Shown piece after piece: positions 52,887 through 61,229 of a stretch of 64,000 nt of DNA (positions are counted from its first letter, which is position 1; each line of letters opens with the position of its first letter). The stretch spans positions 62,001-126,000 of the forward strand of contig NZ_FOSZ01000004.1 in assembly GCF_900114415.1 (NCBI RefSeq), in the 5' to 3' direction. The notes under the pieces were generated by a model. It saw only the letters and a program-made list of their open reading frames with translations. It had not been told where the DNA came from and searched no databases. This DNA comes from Shimia haliotis. GTDB lineage: Bacteria > Pseudomonadota > Alphaproteobacteria > Rhodobacterales > Rhodobacteraceae. Both the position numbers and the translations under genes were made by a program.

Positions 52887-53683
52887 TTTGACCGATGCTT
52901 TCGGATAATGCGACGTTGATGCCGCCGCAGCGCTGGTGCCAGAAAACCCGACACCACGCCCAGCGCAGTCATAGCGGGGCCCGTGGCCACGGACGGGCGA
53001 CCGGATTCCATCGCCTTGATCAGTTTTGCAGCAACATCCTCGGGCTGCCACAATCCGCCCCCGTCGCCGATTTCGGCAGTTGCCGCGGGTTTGGTCGCTT
53101 TCTCGGCTTCAAGCTGAGGGGTGTCGGTGTCAGACGGGTGAATGGTGGTGACGGAAATACCCAAATCGGCCAACTCGAGATGTAGAACCTGCCCGAGCCC
53201 CGAGAGAGCAAATTTGGTCGGAGCATAGGCAGAGTAGCCATAGATACCAAAGAAGGCCGCAACCGATGAAACAAGGCCAACTTTGCCGCCGCCATTGGCG
53301 GCCATGGCGTCCTTGAGGGAATGCACGAAGTAAAGCGCGCCGAAATAGTTCACGGCCATGTGCCGCTCATGGATGGTCAACGGCTGTTCGGTGAACAGTC
53401 CCGGTTCAGCGATGCCTGCGGAAGCTATGGCATAATCTGGTGGTCCCATGGTTTGCACCGCAGCTTTCACAGCAGAGGTGATGTCAGCGCGCTCAGAGAC
53501 ATCAACTGGAAAACCCTGAACAGTGATGCCCGGCGACTGGGCCAAAATGGCGGCACGTGCGGAGGCGAGTTTGTCCGGATCACGAGCGAAAAGCGCGATG
53601 TCATGACCCTGCGCCGCCAATTGGTGCGCCACGGCAAGCCCGATGCCACTCGATCCGCCGGTGACAAAGGCCGGACCAGGCAT
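52883..53683 (-). CDS. Short-chain dehydrogenase resembling 3-ketosphinganine reductase
   Basis: A 266-residue SDR: VTGGSSGIG nucleotide loop at 7-15, NADPH-type FARDPDK, SAG at 88-90 and catalytic Tyr153/Lys157 (YAPTK). The segment after the active site, PSDTDTPQLEAEKATKP at 183-199, strongly recalls the PPDTDTPG-x-EE-x3-KP stretch of eukaryotic 3-ketodihydrosphingosine reductase, and the C-terminus has a hydrophobic region and basic tail as in that family. With the serine palmitoyltransferase-like gene in the same operon, reduction of 3-ketosphinganine is the best hypothesis. Two bases separate it from the inositol-phosphate synthase gene. Confidence 0.8.
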   Translation of the reverse strand: MPGPAFVTGGSSGIGLAVAHQLAAQGHDIALFARDPDKLASARAAILAQSPGITVQGFPVDVSERADITSAVKAAVQTMGPPDYAIASAGIAEPGLFTEQPLTIHERHMAVNYFGALYFVHSLKDAMAANGGGKVGLVSSVAAFFGIYGYSAYAPTKFALSGLGQVLHLELADLGISVTTIHPSDTDTPQLEAEKATKPAATAEIGDGGGLWQPEDVAAKLIKAMESGRPSVATGPAMTALGVVSGFLAPALRRHQRRIIRKHRSK

Positions 53684-53685
53684 CC

Positions 53686-54801
53686 TTAATCCTGATCCCC
53701 GCTCACAAATTTGAGGATGACGTCATGGGCGTCTGTATCCTCGATCTGTTCAGGTGGGTGTTTGAAAAGGAAGGCGCTTGCCTCGGCAATGGGGCCCGCC
53801 ATGTTGCGATCAAGCGCGATGCGCGCCAAACGGATCGCCACGAGCGCCTCGGCGGCGGCATTGGGGCTGTCTTCGACATCAAGGCGAATTTCGATATTGG
53901 TGCGCGCACCACCAAAAAGTCGTCCCTCAAGGCGCACATAGGCCACCTTGCGATCGTTCAGCCAAGGCACGTAGTCTGAGGGGCCGATACGAATGTCGTT
54001 GTCGTCCAGACGCTGTTCCATCACGGCCTGAACAGCTTCGGTTTTGCTCTCGCGTTTGTTGGCGAGGCGGTCGTGCTCGGTCATGTTGAGAAAGTCGGTG
54101 TTGCCCCCGACGTTCAATTGATAGGTGCGGTCAATTTCAACACCGCGCATCTCGGCCAGGTTGGTGATTGTGCGGTGCACGATCGTCGCGCCGAATTGCG
54201 CTTTGAAATCATCTCCGAGGATCGGCACACCCGCGGCGCGGAATTTTTCGGCCCAGACCGGATGCGAGGCGATGAAGACCGGAATGCCATTGACCACGGC
54301 CACACCCGCCTCAAGCGCGCATTCTACATAAAACTCCACGGCCTTTTGGGACCCGACGGGCAAAAAGACAATCATTACCTCTGCGCGCAATTCCCGCAGC
54401 TTGGCGACGATCTCCTCCTTGGTCATGGCCGGTTCCGCTGACAAGCGGAAGCTGCGATCCTCGGGTTTGGTCAACATATGCGCCGCAACGCCGTCAAGGT
54501 CAGGGCCACGCAGCACCGGTGCAGTTTGATCTGCAAGGTCCGTGTGAAACCGCTCTGTGCAATTGGGCGCGGCAAAGGCTGCTTCGGCCAAAGTCAGACC
54601 GACCTTGCGACTGTCGACATCAAAGCCCGCAACCAGGTCAACCTGAGCAGGCGTGTAGCCACCAAGATCAGGGAAGCTGACACCCACGGCATCGTCGCCC
54701 TTTTGGCGGCAATACGACACGCCTTGTATAAGGGAGCTAGCGCAGTTGCCCACCCCAACGATAACGGTGCGGATAGAAGAAGTTTTCGTGTTTGTAGTCA
54801 T
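53686..54801 (-). CDS. myo-Inositol-1-phosphate synthase, short prokaryotic type
   Basis: Makes inositol phosphate from glucose 6-phosphate using NAD+. The 371-residue length and motifs match the actinobacterial/archaeal form: VGVGNCASSLIQG at about 16-28, VVNGIPVFIAS, GDDFKAQFGATI and the signature YQLNVGGNTDFLNM, then KRESKTEAV with the catalytic Lys. ATG 54799-54801 overlaps the DUF4833 stop by four bases. Presence of this gene is uncommon in alphaproteobacteria and gives the operon its inositol link. Confidence 0.93.
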   Translation of the reverse strand: MTTNTKTSSIRTVIVGVGNCASSLIQGVSYCRQKGDDAVGVSFPDLGGYTPAQVDLVAGFDVDSRKVGLTLAEAAFAAPNCTERFHTDLADQTAPVLRGPDLDGVAAHMLTKPEDRSFRLSAEPAMTKEEIVAKLRELRAEVMIVFLPVGSQKAVEFYVECALEAGVAVVNGIPVFIASHPVWAEKFRAAGVPILGDDFKAQFGATIVHRTITNLAEMRGVEIDRTYQLNVGGNTDFLNMTEHDRLANKRESKTEAVQAVMEQRLDDNDIRIGPSDYVPWLNDRKVAYVRLEGRLFGGARTNIEIRLDVEDSPNAAAEALVAIRLARIALDRNMAGPIAEASAFLFKHPPEQIEDTDAHDVILKFVSGDQD

Positions 54802-55430
54802 TCGCGGAAAGCTCCACCGGAAACGGCAATCGTATGGGTCATGAAGTTGCCCGTTTCCGGGTCAGACGTATAAAGCCGCAATCGCGTTACTCTTGGCAAT
54901 AGACCGGAGTCATCCACGTCAATATATCCATAAATCATTCTGTAATCGCGCCCGTTTTGACGTGTATAGAGCGCTGCGTCAAAGGGTCCGTTCTGTTTCA
55001 ACAGCAATTGTTGGTCTTTTAAGCCGTTAAAGCGCACCTCAAAGTCCGCCCCATTGTTCAATGCTCGCGTTCTGGCTCCAAATCCGGCGACACGCTCGTA
55101 CCAGCGAAATGCCATCTGGTGCCCGCGCCCCGCAAAGCGCCGCCAATAGCCATGCATGGGCCTTTGCCGATTGAGTTGCCCGTCGGCGTCAAACTGCGCG
55201 ACATATACAATTGTGTTGGCATTGGTGGTGCGTTGCAGGAAGAACACCTGATGCTGATCAACGGGATGTTTGAACTTGGGGTTCGCGACCGGCAAGGTTT
55301 CACTGGGGACACTTGATTGCAGGGAGAGACGTGGTTTGGCCTGCACCGACTGCGCCTGAACCGCAAGCATGCACAAAAGGATCACAGCGAGTCGCGAGAA
55401 CGACAAAAGAATGCTTCGTCGGGCTGGCAC
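54798..55430 (-). CDS. Exported DUF4833 protein
   Basis: A 210-residue protein with a signal peptide (residues about 8-31, AVILLCMLAVQAQSVQA) and a mature domain carrying HQVFFLQRTTNANTIVYVAQ, QRPMHGYWRRFAGRG and IYGYIDVDD, which match DUF4833. Function unknown. It begins two bases after the serine palmitoyltransferase-like gene and overlaps the inositol-phosphate synthase gene by four bases, so it is a full operon member and may act on or bind the lipid product in the periplasm. Confidence 0.8.
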   Translation of the reverse strand: MPARRSILLSFSRLAVILLCMLAVQAQSVQAKPRLSLQSSVPSETLPVANPKFKHPVDQHQVFFLQRTTNANTIVYVAQFDADGQLNRQRPMHGYWRRFAGRGHQMAFRWYERVAGFGARTRALNNGADFEVRFNGLKDQQLLLKQNGPFDAALYTRQNGRDYRMIYGYIDVDDSGLLPRVTRLRLYTSDPETGNFMTHTIAVSGGAFRE

Positions 55431-55432
55431 GG

Positions 55433-56659
55433 TTATTCCGCGCTGATCCGGTTGCGCATGGCCTGTGCCGCGGCTGAGGCCTCGGCGACGGCGGCGATAA
55501 CACGGTCAATGTCTGCCTCAGAATGCGTTTCACTGATGAAAAAGCGGATGCGTGGCAGATCTTTGGGGACACCAATATGCACGACCGGCGGTGCGTAGAT
55601 ACCTTGCTGCATCAGCGCCTCGGCAACAAATATGCAATCCTCAGGTGTCTCAAACAGAATGGGCACCACAGCTTCGCCGATAGCGGTGCCGGTGTTTAGC
55701 CCCGCGTCGCGGGCACGGTGCAAAAAGCGTCGCGAGTTGCCGCGCAATCGGGTGACACGATCGGGCTCGGCCTTGAGTATGTCCAGTGCTGCATGCGCCG
55801 ACGCCACGGTGGAGGGTGACAGGCCAACGGAATACACAAACCCGGGAAGACAGAAGCGCATCCATTCAATCACATCCGCATTGGCGGCAATGAACCCGCC
55901 GGAGGAGCCAAAGCTTTTGGACAGCGTTCCGATAGCGACCTCAACCCGATTTGGATCCACACCGAAATGTTCGCAAGTCCCCCGCCCTGTTGGCCCAAGA
56001 ACTCCGTAAGAATGGGCCTCGTCCAGCAACAACCAGCAATCCGCGCGCTCTTTGATATCTAACAATCGCGGCAAATTGGTGATGTCGCCATCCATTGAAA
56101 ACAGCCCTTCGGTACAAATCAAAACGCGGGAATAGTCATCGCGCTTGCTTGCGATAATGCGCTCCAGATCGTCGAGATCGTTGTGGGCATAAGTAAGCAG
56201 ATCGGATTTTACGCCTTTCGCGCCGACCATGATCGAATTGTGGGCCAATTCGTCGACGATCACGAGGTCTTTAGGACCAAGCAAAAGCTGGATAACGGAT
56301 ACATTGGTCAGATAACCAGAAATCACCGACAACGTTCCGCCAACACCCAAAAAGTCGGCCATGGCACGTTCGAATGCCTTGTGCGCCAGACGTTCGCCAC
56401 CGACCAGTCGGGACGCCCCTGCGCCGGTGCCATGTATATCTATTGCAGTTTTGGCGGCCGACGTTGTCGCCGGATGATGTCCCAGTCCGAGGTAATCGTA
56501 GTGGGACATCGACAAATACCCATCCTTCCACTCGGCCGAGCGGGCCTCCAGTGCATCTGTGGGAACAAAATAAGGATGGCCATTCTCAATGATCGCCTTT
56601 CCGCTTAGGCGGAAGCGACGGTCTGCATAACTGAGAAAACTATCGTCTTTTTGGGTCAT
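55433..56659 (-). CDS. Serine palmitoyltransferase-like alpha-oxoamine synthase
   Basis: PLP enzyme of 408 residues that joins an amino acid to an acyl-CoA with loss of CO2. Family motifs: GTGAGASRLVGGE, the DELAHNSIM loop, DEAHSYGVLG, and PLP-binding Lys248 in GTLSKSFGSSGG. BioF, KBL and HemA share these, so the motif alone does not fix the substrate. The operon partner resembling 3-ketosphinganine reductase favours serine palmitoyltransferase, the first step to sphingoid bases. ATG 56657-56659 has GGAG nine bases upstream. First gene of the ten-gene operon. Confidence 0.85.
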   Translation of the reverse strand: MTQKDDSFLSYADRRFRLSGKAIIENGHPYFVPTDALEARSAEWKDGYLSMSHYDYLGLGHHPATTSAAKTAIDIHGTGAGASRLVGGERLAHKAFERAMADFLGVGGTLSVISGYLTNVSVIQLLLGPKDLVIVDELAHNSIMVGAKGVKSDLLTYAHNDLDDLERIIASKRDDYSRVLICTEGLFSMDGDITNLPRLLDIKERADCWLLLDEAHSYGVLGPTGRGTCEHFGVDPNRVEVAIGTLSKSFGSSGGFIAANADVIEWMRFCLPGFVYSVGLSPSTVASAHAALDILKAEPDRVTRLRGNSRRFLHRARDAGLNTGTAIGEAVVPILFETPEDCIFVAEALMQQGIYAPPVVHIGVPKDLPRIRFFISETHSEADIDRVIAAVAEASAAAQAMRNRISAE

Positions 56660-56665
56660 AATAGT

Positions 56666-56679
56666 CTCCGTTTACGGAG
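56666..56679 (-). promoter_or_regulatory. Hairpin covering the ribosome site of the lipid operon
   Basis: On the minus strand CTCCG-TAAA-CGGAG forms a 5 bp stem with a 4-base loop. Its right arm contains the GGAG Shine-Dalgarno sequence of the serine palmitoyltransferase-like gene, six bases before the ATG. It could lower translation of the operon's first gene unless opened. Short and simple, so possibly coincidental. Confidence 0.35.
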
Positions 56680-56816
56680 TGCGCTGAAATTGTTGAACTT
56701 GACGGTTTTCCGAAAACGGGCAGAATTTCTATGGTCCGTACCAATATGACGGTTAACGTGATGCGGGTCTAGAAATTTAGATCCCTCAAAAAGGATTGGG
56801 CCCAAGCGCGACGAAC

Positions 56817-57308
56817 TTAGGCATCTTTGCGATAGATGAAACAGCGCCCTGCAACAGCATTTTCGGGAATCTCGATCTCGGTCAGCGCTTCAAAATACAT
56901 GCAATCAGAGGATACCATCAAACCGCCCACTGCCAACAGAGGCTCGATGGCGGGCGAAATCGCCCGAGCGAACTGATCGTTGCGTTCCAGATTGTGCCCA
57001 CCCAAGTCGGCATGAATGATCGAAGCCGTTGCGCCAAATCGGGCCAGCGCGGCGGGAAGTGTTTCGCGCACGTCACCCAACAACACTCGGTCTTCGGGAG
57101 GGGTAGACGCCGGATTGGACGCGACCTCACGTTCAAAAACGAAAATATCGCGGCCCGAGACAACCTCGCGGATGTGGTCATAGGTGCGCCCGTTGCCGAG
57201 GCCCAATTCAAACACAGGGCCGGAAAGATGGCTCGTGGCCTGAACGGCGAAATCAATGCAGGCGCGTTGCGACACCATTCGGTCAATAAAAACGTCCAGT
57301 CGGCTCAT
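56817..57308 (-). CDS. Small class I SAM-dependent methyltransferase-like protein
   Basis: A 163-residue protein with a Rossmann-type SAM site, FELGLGNGRTYDHI at about residues 33-46, followed by VFEREVAS and IIHADLGGHN. It is short for the family (often 200 or more) and covers mainly the SAM-binding core. Same strand as, and 157 bp upstream of, the lipid operon, with a weak TTGGGCCCAA hairpin (56796-56805) and a T-rich stretch between, so cotranscription is uncertain. Substrate unknown. Confidence 0.7.
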   Translation of the reverse strand: MSRLDVFIDRMVSQRACIDFAVQATSHLSGPVFELGLGNGRTYDHIREVVSGRDIFVFEREVASNPASTPPEDRVLLGDVRETLPAALARFGATASIIHADLGGHNLERNDQFARAISPAIEPLLAVGGLMVSSDCMYFEALTEIEIPENAVAGRCFIYRKDA

Positions 57309-57550
57309 CGGTCCCTCACTTTTCCCTTTGCGACTCTCTTAGACACAAAATTTGCCCTCGCACAGGCAATGTGTGCCAATGGCACGATTTTTCCGCCGTT
57401 TTGGGCCCAGTTTCGGGAAAGTGCCGCAGGTTCCGTGTGCTTGGCCGCCTGAGATGCTTGCGGCAATTCAATTAATCATGTTCACTCCGAAAAGCGTTCG
57501 TGGAGGGCGCACAGGGTGAGACCGCGAAAATGCGGCGAGGGAAAACTAGC

Positions 57551-59329
57551 GTGACGGCACTATTGACTGTGGAGAATCTGACCATCGGCTTTGGCGGCGG
57601 TGCGCCGGTTGTGGACGATGTCAGTTTTTCCGTGAATCCCGGAGAAACGCTGGCATTGGTCGGAGAAAGTGGCTCTGGAAAAACGCTCAGTTGCCGCTCG
57701 GCGCTGCGCATCCTGCCGGCAGCCGCGCAAATGCGATCCGGAAAGATCACTCTTGCCGGCAAGGACGGCAAACCCGACATCGACCTCATGTCAGTGAGTG
57801 AGCGCAAAATGTGCGCCATTCGCGGCGAACGGATTTCCATGATCTTCCAAGAGCCAATGCGCTCTTTGTCCCCGCTGCACCGGATCGGGAACCAAGTTTC
57901 TGAAGTTCTTCGGCTGCACAAGAAAATCAGCAAGTCAGAGCGCAAGAAGCGGGTACTGGCGATGTTTGAACGCGTCGGATTCAAAGACCCGCTGCGTGTC
58001 TATGACAGTTATCCGTTTGAGCTTTCTGGCGGGATGCGGCAGCGGGCGATGATCGCGATGGCGATGGTCGGGCGGCCCGATATCCTGATTGCCGACGAAC
58101 CGACAACGGCGCTGGATGTGACAACACAGGCGCAGGTGCTTGGCCTGATCAAGGATTTGCAGGCGGAATATGGCATGGCCGTGGTGCTTGTGACGCATGA
58201 CCTTGGTGTTGTGGCCAATATGGCCGATAGCGTCGTAGTCATGAATCGCGGGCGCGTGATGGAGGCTGGCCAAGCGCCGCTGATCCTGAACGATCCAAAA
58301 CATGGCTATACCCGAGATCTCATGGCGGCGGCTCCGGAAATTCCGGAGACGATTCCGGAACAGAAAAGTGAGACCGAGCGCGACTATATCCTTGAAATGC
58401 GGGATGTCAGCAAAACTTACGTCCTGAAGGGCGGGTCCGCATGGAAACCCAAAACCGTGATCAATGCGGTGCGCGGCGTGAATTTCGGTGTTGAACGCGG
58501 CAAGACCTTGGCCGTCGTCGGCGAAAGCGGGTCAGGCAAGACCACAACGGCTCAGATGGCGTTGGGGGCGGAGGTTGCCGACGCGGGATCTTCCATTTTG
58601 TTCCGCTCCGAGCCGGGCGGAGAAGCCGTCAACCTGCAAGACCTCGACAAAGCCGGCAGGCTGGCGTTCCAACGCAAGGCGCAAATGGTGTTCCAAGACC
58701 CCTACTCGACGCTTAACCCGCGTATGAGGGTCAAAGAGGCGCTGACGGAACCGATGGAGATTCATGGTGTCGGGTCAAACGAAGAGCGACTGGACCGCGC
58801 CACCGAAATGCTGCGTTGGGTCGGCCTGAGCGAGAACATGTTGACGCGCTTCCCGCATGCCTTCTCCGGCGGTCAGCGGCAGCGTTTGTCGATTGCGCGC
58901 GCCCTTATGCTCGGTCCGACATTCCTCGTGTGTGACGAACCCACCTCGGCGTTGGATGTGTCGGTGCAGGAGCAGGTTTTGCAATTGCTGGAGGATATCC
59001 GTGACCGGCTTAACCTGAGCTATCTGTTCATCAGCCACGACCTTGCTGTGGTGGCACGGATTGCGGATGAGGTTGCTGTGATGCGGTCCGGACTGGTGGT
59101 CGAACAAGGCCCACCCGAGGTGTTGTTCCATGACCCTCACCATCCCTACACCAAAGCTCTGATCGCAGCGCAGCCCGAACCGGATATCAACCGCCCGATT
59201 GACCTGAATATCGTGTCACAAGGCGCGGGCGAACCGTCAACTTGGCCGGAAGCGTTTCGGTTTGACGGCGTCGAGGCACCACCGCTGACGCAGACCGGCC
59301 CCAACCACAAGGTGCGATGCTATGTTTAA
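57551..59329 (+). CDS. Oligopeptide-type ABC transporter, double ATPase subunit
   Basis: A 592-residue fusion of two ABC ATPases, as in YejF and other peptide/nickel importers. First half: Walker A GESGSGKT near 40, signature LSGGMRQRAMIA, Walker B ILIADEPTTALD. Second half: GESGSGKTT, FSGGQRQRLSIA, FLVCDEPTSALD. Each half ends with the oligopeptide transporter C-terminal extension. GTG 57551 is chosen for the GAGGGAAAA before it; ATG 57530 and 57500 are in frame. First gene of a four-gene importer operon. Confidence 0.92.
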   Translation: MTALLTVENLTIGFGGGAPVVDDVSFSVNPGETLALVGESGSGKTLSCRSALRILPAAAQMRSGKITLAGKDGKPDIDLMSVSERKMCAIRGERISMIFQEPMRSLSPLHRIGNQVSEVLRLHKKISKSERKKRVLAMFERVGFKDPLRVYDSYPFELSGGMRQRAMIAMAMVGRPDILIADEPTTALDVTTQAQVLGLIKDLQAEYGMAVVLVTHDLGVVANMADSVVVMNRGRVMEAGQAPLILNDPKHGYTRDLMAAAPEIPETIPEQKSETERDYILEMRDVSKTYVLKGGSAWKPKTVINAVRGVNFGVERGKTLAVVGESGSGKTTTAQMALGAEVADAGSSILFRSEPGGEAVNLQDLDKAGRLAFQRKAQMVFQDPYSTLNPRMRVKEALTEPMEIHGVGSNEERLDRATEMLRWVGLSENMLTRFPHAFSGGQRQRLSIARALMLGPTFLVCDEPTSALDVSVQEQVLQLLEDIRDRLNLSYLFISHDLAVVARIADEVAVMRSGLVVEQGPPEVLFHDPHHPYTKALIAAQPEPDINRPIDLNIVSQGAGEPSTWPEAFRFDGVEAPPLTQTGPNHKVRCYV

Positions 59330-61220
59330 GAAGACTTTGCTTGCTGTTTCCACCGCCTTGGGCGTGATGGCCTCTGCCGTTGTGGCCGTAGAACCAATCG
59401 AAGGTGATTTCTGGCTGCAGGAAGTCAACGCAGGAAATCTGCCGCCGGTGAGCGAGCGCATGCCGAGCATTCCGCTCGTGCCTGATCTCAAACTGCGTGG
59501 CCGGGAGCTCGGCACACCCGGTGGTACCCTGCGTACCATGGTGACGCGCGCCAAAGATGTGCGCCAAATGGTAGTTTATGGCTACGCGCGGCTGGTTGGA
59601 TACAACGAGCGCTACGAAATCGTACCCGACATTCTAGAAAGCCTTGAAAACGAAAACGACATCAAGTTCACCTTGCGTTTGCGTCCGGGACACAAGTGGT
59701 CGGACGGAAACCCGTTCACCTCTGAAGATTTTCGGTATTGGTGGGAAGATGTGGCCAACAACGAAATGTTGTCGCCTGCCGGTCCGATTGATTTCCTTCG
59801 GGTCGAAGGCGAACTGCCAACTGTGACCTTTCCCGACGCGCACACGGTTATCTACGAGTGGCACAAGCCAAATCCGGTGTTCTTGCAAAAGCTGGCTGAG
59901 GCCCGCCCGCCATTTATCTATCGCCCCTCCCATTTTCTGAAAGCCCTGCATGCGGATTATGCAGATGAGGAGACATTGAGTGAGGCGCTTTATGAGGCGC
60001 GGGTGCGCAGCTGGGCTGCGCTGCACAATCGCAGCGACAATATGTACAAATTCGACAACCCGGATCTGCCCACGCTGCAACCGTGGATGCTTGCCACCAA
60101 AGACGGCAAGAGCCGGTTCCTTTTTGTCCGCAACCCCTATTACCACCGCGTCGACCCAAATGGGGTGCAGCTGCCTTATATCGACGTCGTGGAAATGCAG
60201 GTTGTGGCGCCGGGTCTGGTGGCTGCCAAGGCAAACGCCGGAGAAGTGGATTTGCAGGCCCGCGGGTTGGATTTCAAAGACACCGCGATTCTCAAAAAGG
60301 GTGAGAACTCGGGGAAATACACAACTTTGCTTTGGGGTAATGGCACCGCTTCGCAGATCGCGATCTATCCCAACCTGAACTACAACGACGACTTGTGGCG
60401 CGAAACCATGCGGGACGTGCGCTTCCGCCGCGCTCTGTCTTTGGGCATCAACCGCAAGATCATCAACAAGGGCCTGTACTTCGGGCTTGCCAAGCAGGGC
60501 GGCATGACAGTCTTGCCGGTCAGCCCGTTTTATCGCGAGAAAAACAGTCAGGCCTGGGCGGACTATGACATCGAACAGGCCAATGCGCTGCTTGACGATA
60601 TGGGGCTGACGGAGCGCGACAAGGAGGGCACACGCCTTTTGCCGGACGGGCGGCCCATGTGGATTGTGGTGGAGACCGCCGGAGAGCGTCAGGAAGTGGA
60701 AAACGCACTCCAGATCATCATCGACAACTGGAAAGACCTTGGCATCAAGCTTTTGATGCGCCCGCTAGAGCGCGATATCCTACGCAATCGCGTGTACTCG
60801 GGTGAAACCATGGCGGCGGTCTGGTTCGGTTGGGACAATGGCATCCCGCATTCCTATACCTCGCCTGACTTTGTCGCCCCTTGGCAGCAAGAGTTTTTTG
60901 CTTGGCCCAAGTGGGGGCAATATCATCAAACCAGCGGCGACGCCGGAGAGCCACCAGATTTGGCAGCTGCCGTCCGCCTGAACGATCTGGCGCATGAGTG
61001 GTCGCAGGCCTACTCCACTGTCGATCGCGCCGTGATTTGGCAGGAAATGATTGATATTCATGCGGAAAATGTCTTTGCCATTGGGCTTTTGAACAACGCG
61101 CCGCAACCTGTTGTGGTGTCAAACCGTCTGCGCAACGTGCCGGAAAAAGCGATCTGGGCCTGGTCCCCCGGTGCGCATTTCGGCGTGTATCGCGTCGATG
61201 AATTTTTCTTTGATGAATAG
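59322..61220 (+). CDS. Peptide-type ABC transporter substrate-binding protein
   Basis: Periplasmic receptor (SBP family 5) of 632 residues. Signal peptide at residues 1-23 (LLAVSTALGVMASAVVAV). LRLRPGHKWSDGNPFTSEDF is the family signature near residue 115, and NPYYHRVDPNGVQLPYID follows near 265. It overlaps the ATPase gene by eight bases and precedes the two permease genes. Substrate may be peptides, but family members also take sugars or opines. Confidence 0.92.
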   Translation: MFKKTLLAVSTALGVMASAVVAVEPIEGDFWLQEVNAGNLPPVSERMPSIPLVPDLKLRGRELGTPGGTLRTMVTRAKDVRQMVVYGYARLVGYNERYEIVPDILESLENENDIKFTLRLRPGHKWSDGNPFTSEDFRYWWEDVANNEMLSPAGPIDFLRVEGELPTVTFPDAHTVIYEWHKPNPVFLQKLAEARPPFIYRPSHFLKALHADYADEETLSEALYEARVRSWAALHNRSDNMYKFDNPDLPTLQPWMLATKDGKSRFLFVRNPYYHRVDPNGVQLPYIDVVEMQVVAPGLVAAKANAGEVDLQARGLDFKDTAILKKGENSGKYTTLLWGNGTASQIAIYPNLNYNDDLWRETMRDVRFRRALSLGINRKIINKGLYFGLAKQGGMTVLPVSPFYREKNSQAWADYDIEQANALLDDMGLTERDKEGTRLLPDGRPMWIVVETAGERQEVENALQIIIDNWKDLGIKLLMRPLERDILRNRVYSGETMAAVWFGWDNGIPHSYTSPDFVAPWQQEFFAWPKWGQYHQTSGDAGEPPDLAAAVRLNDLAHEWSQAYSTVDRAVIWQEMIDIHAENVFAIGLLNNAPQPVVVSNRLRNVPEKAIWAWSPGAHFGVYRVDEFFFDE

Positions 61221-61229
61221 GACGATCTG

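Noticed and set aside
55433-56659. 8-amino-7-oxononanoate synthase (bioF) or 2-amino-3-ketobutyrate ligase (kbl)
   Set aside because: Motifs alone allow these, but there are no biotin genes or threonine dehydrogenase nearby, while the operon carries a ketosphinganine reductase-like SDR and lipid enzymes. Not fully excluded.
46325-57308. Recent horizontal island inserted by a mobile element
   Set aside because: The lipid operon is unusual in content, but no integrase, tRNA target site, insertion sequence or clear shift in base composition was seen at its borders.
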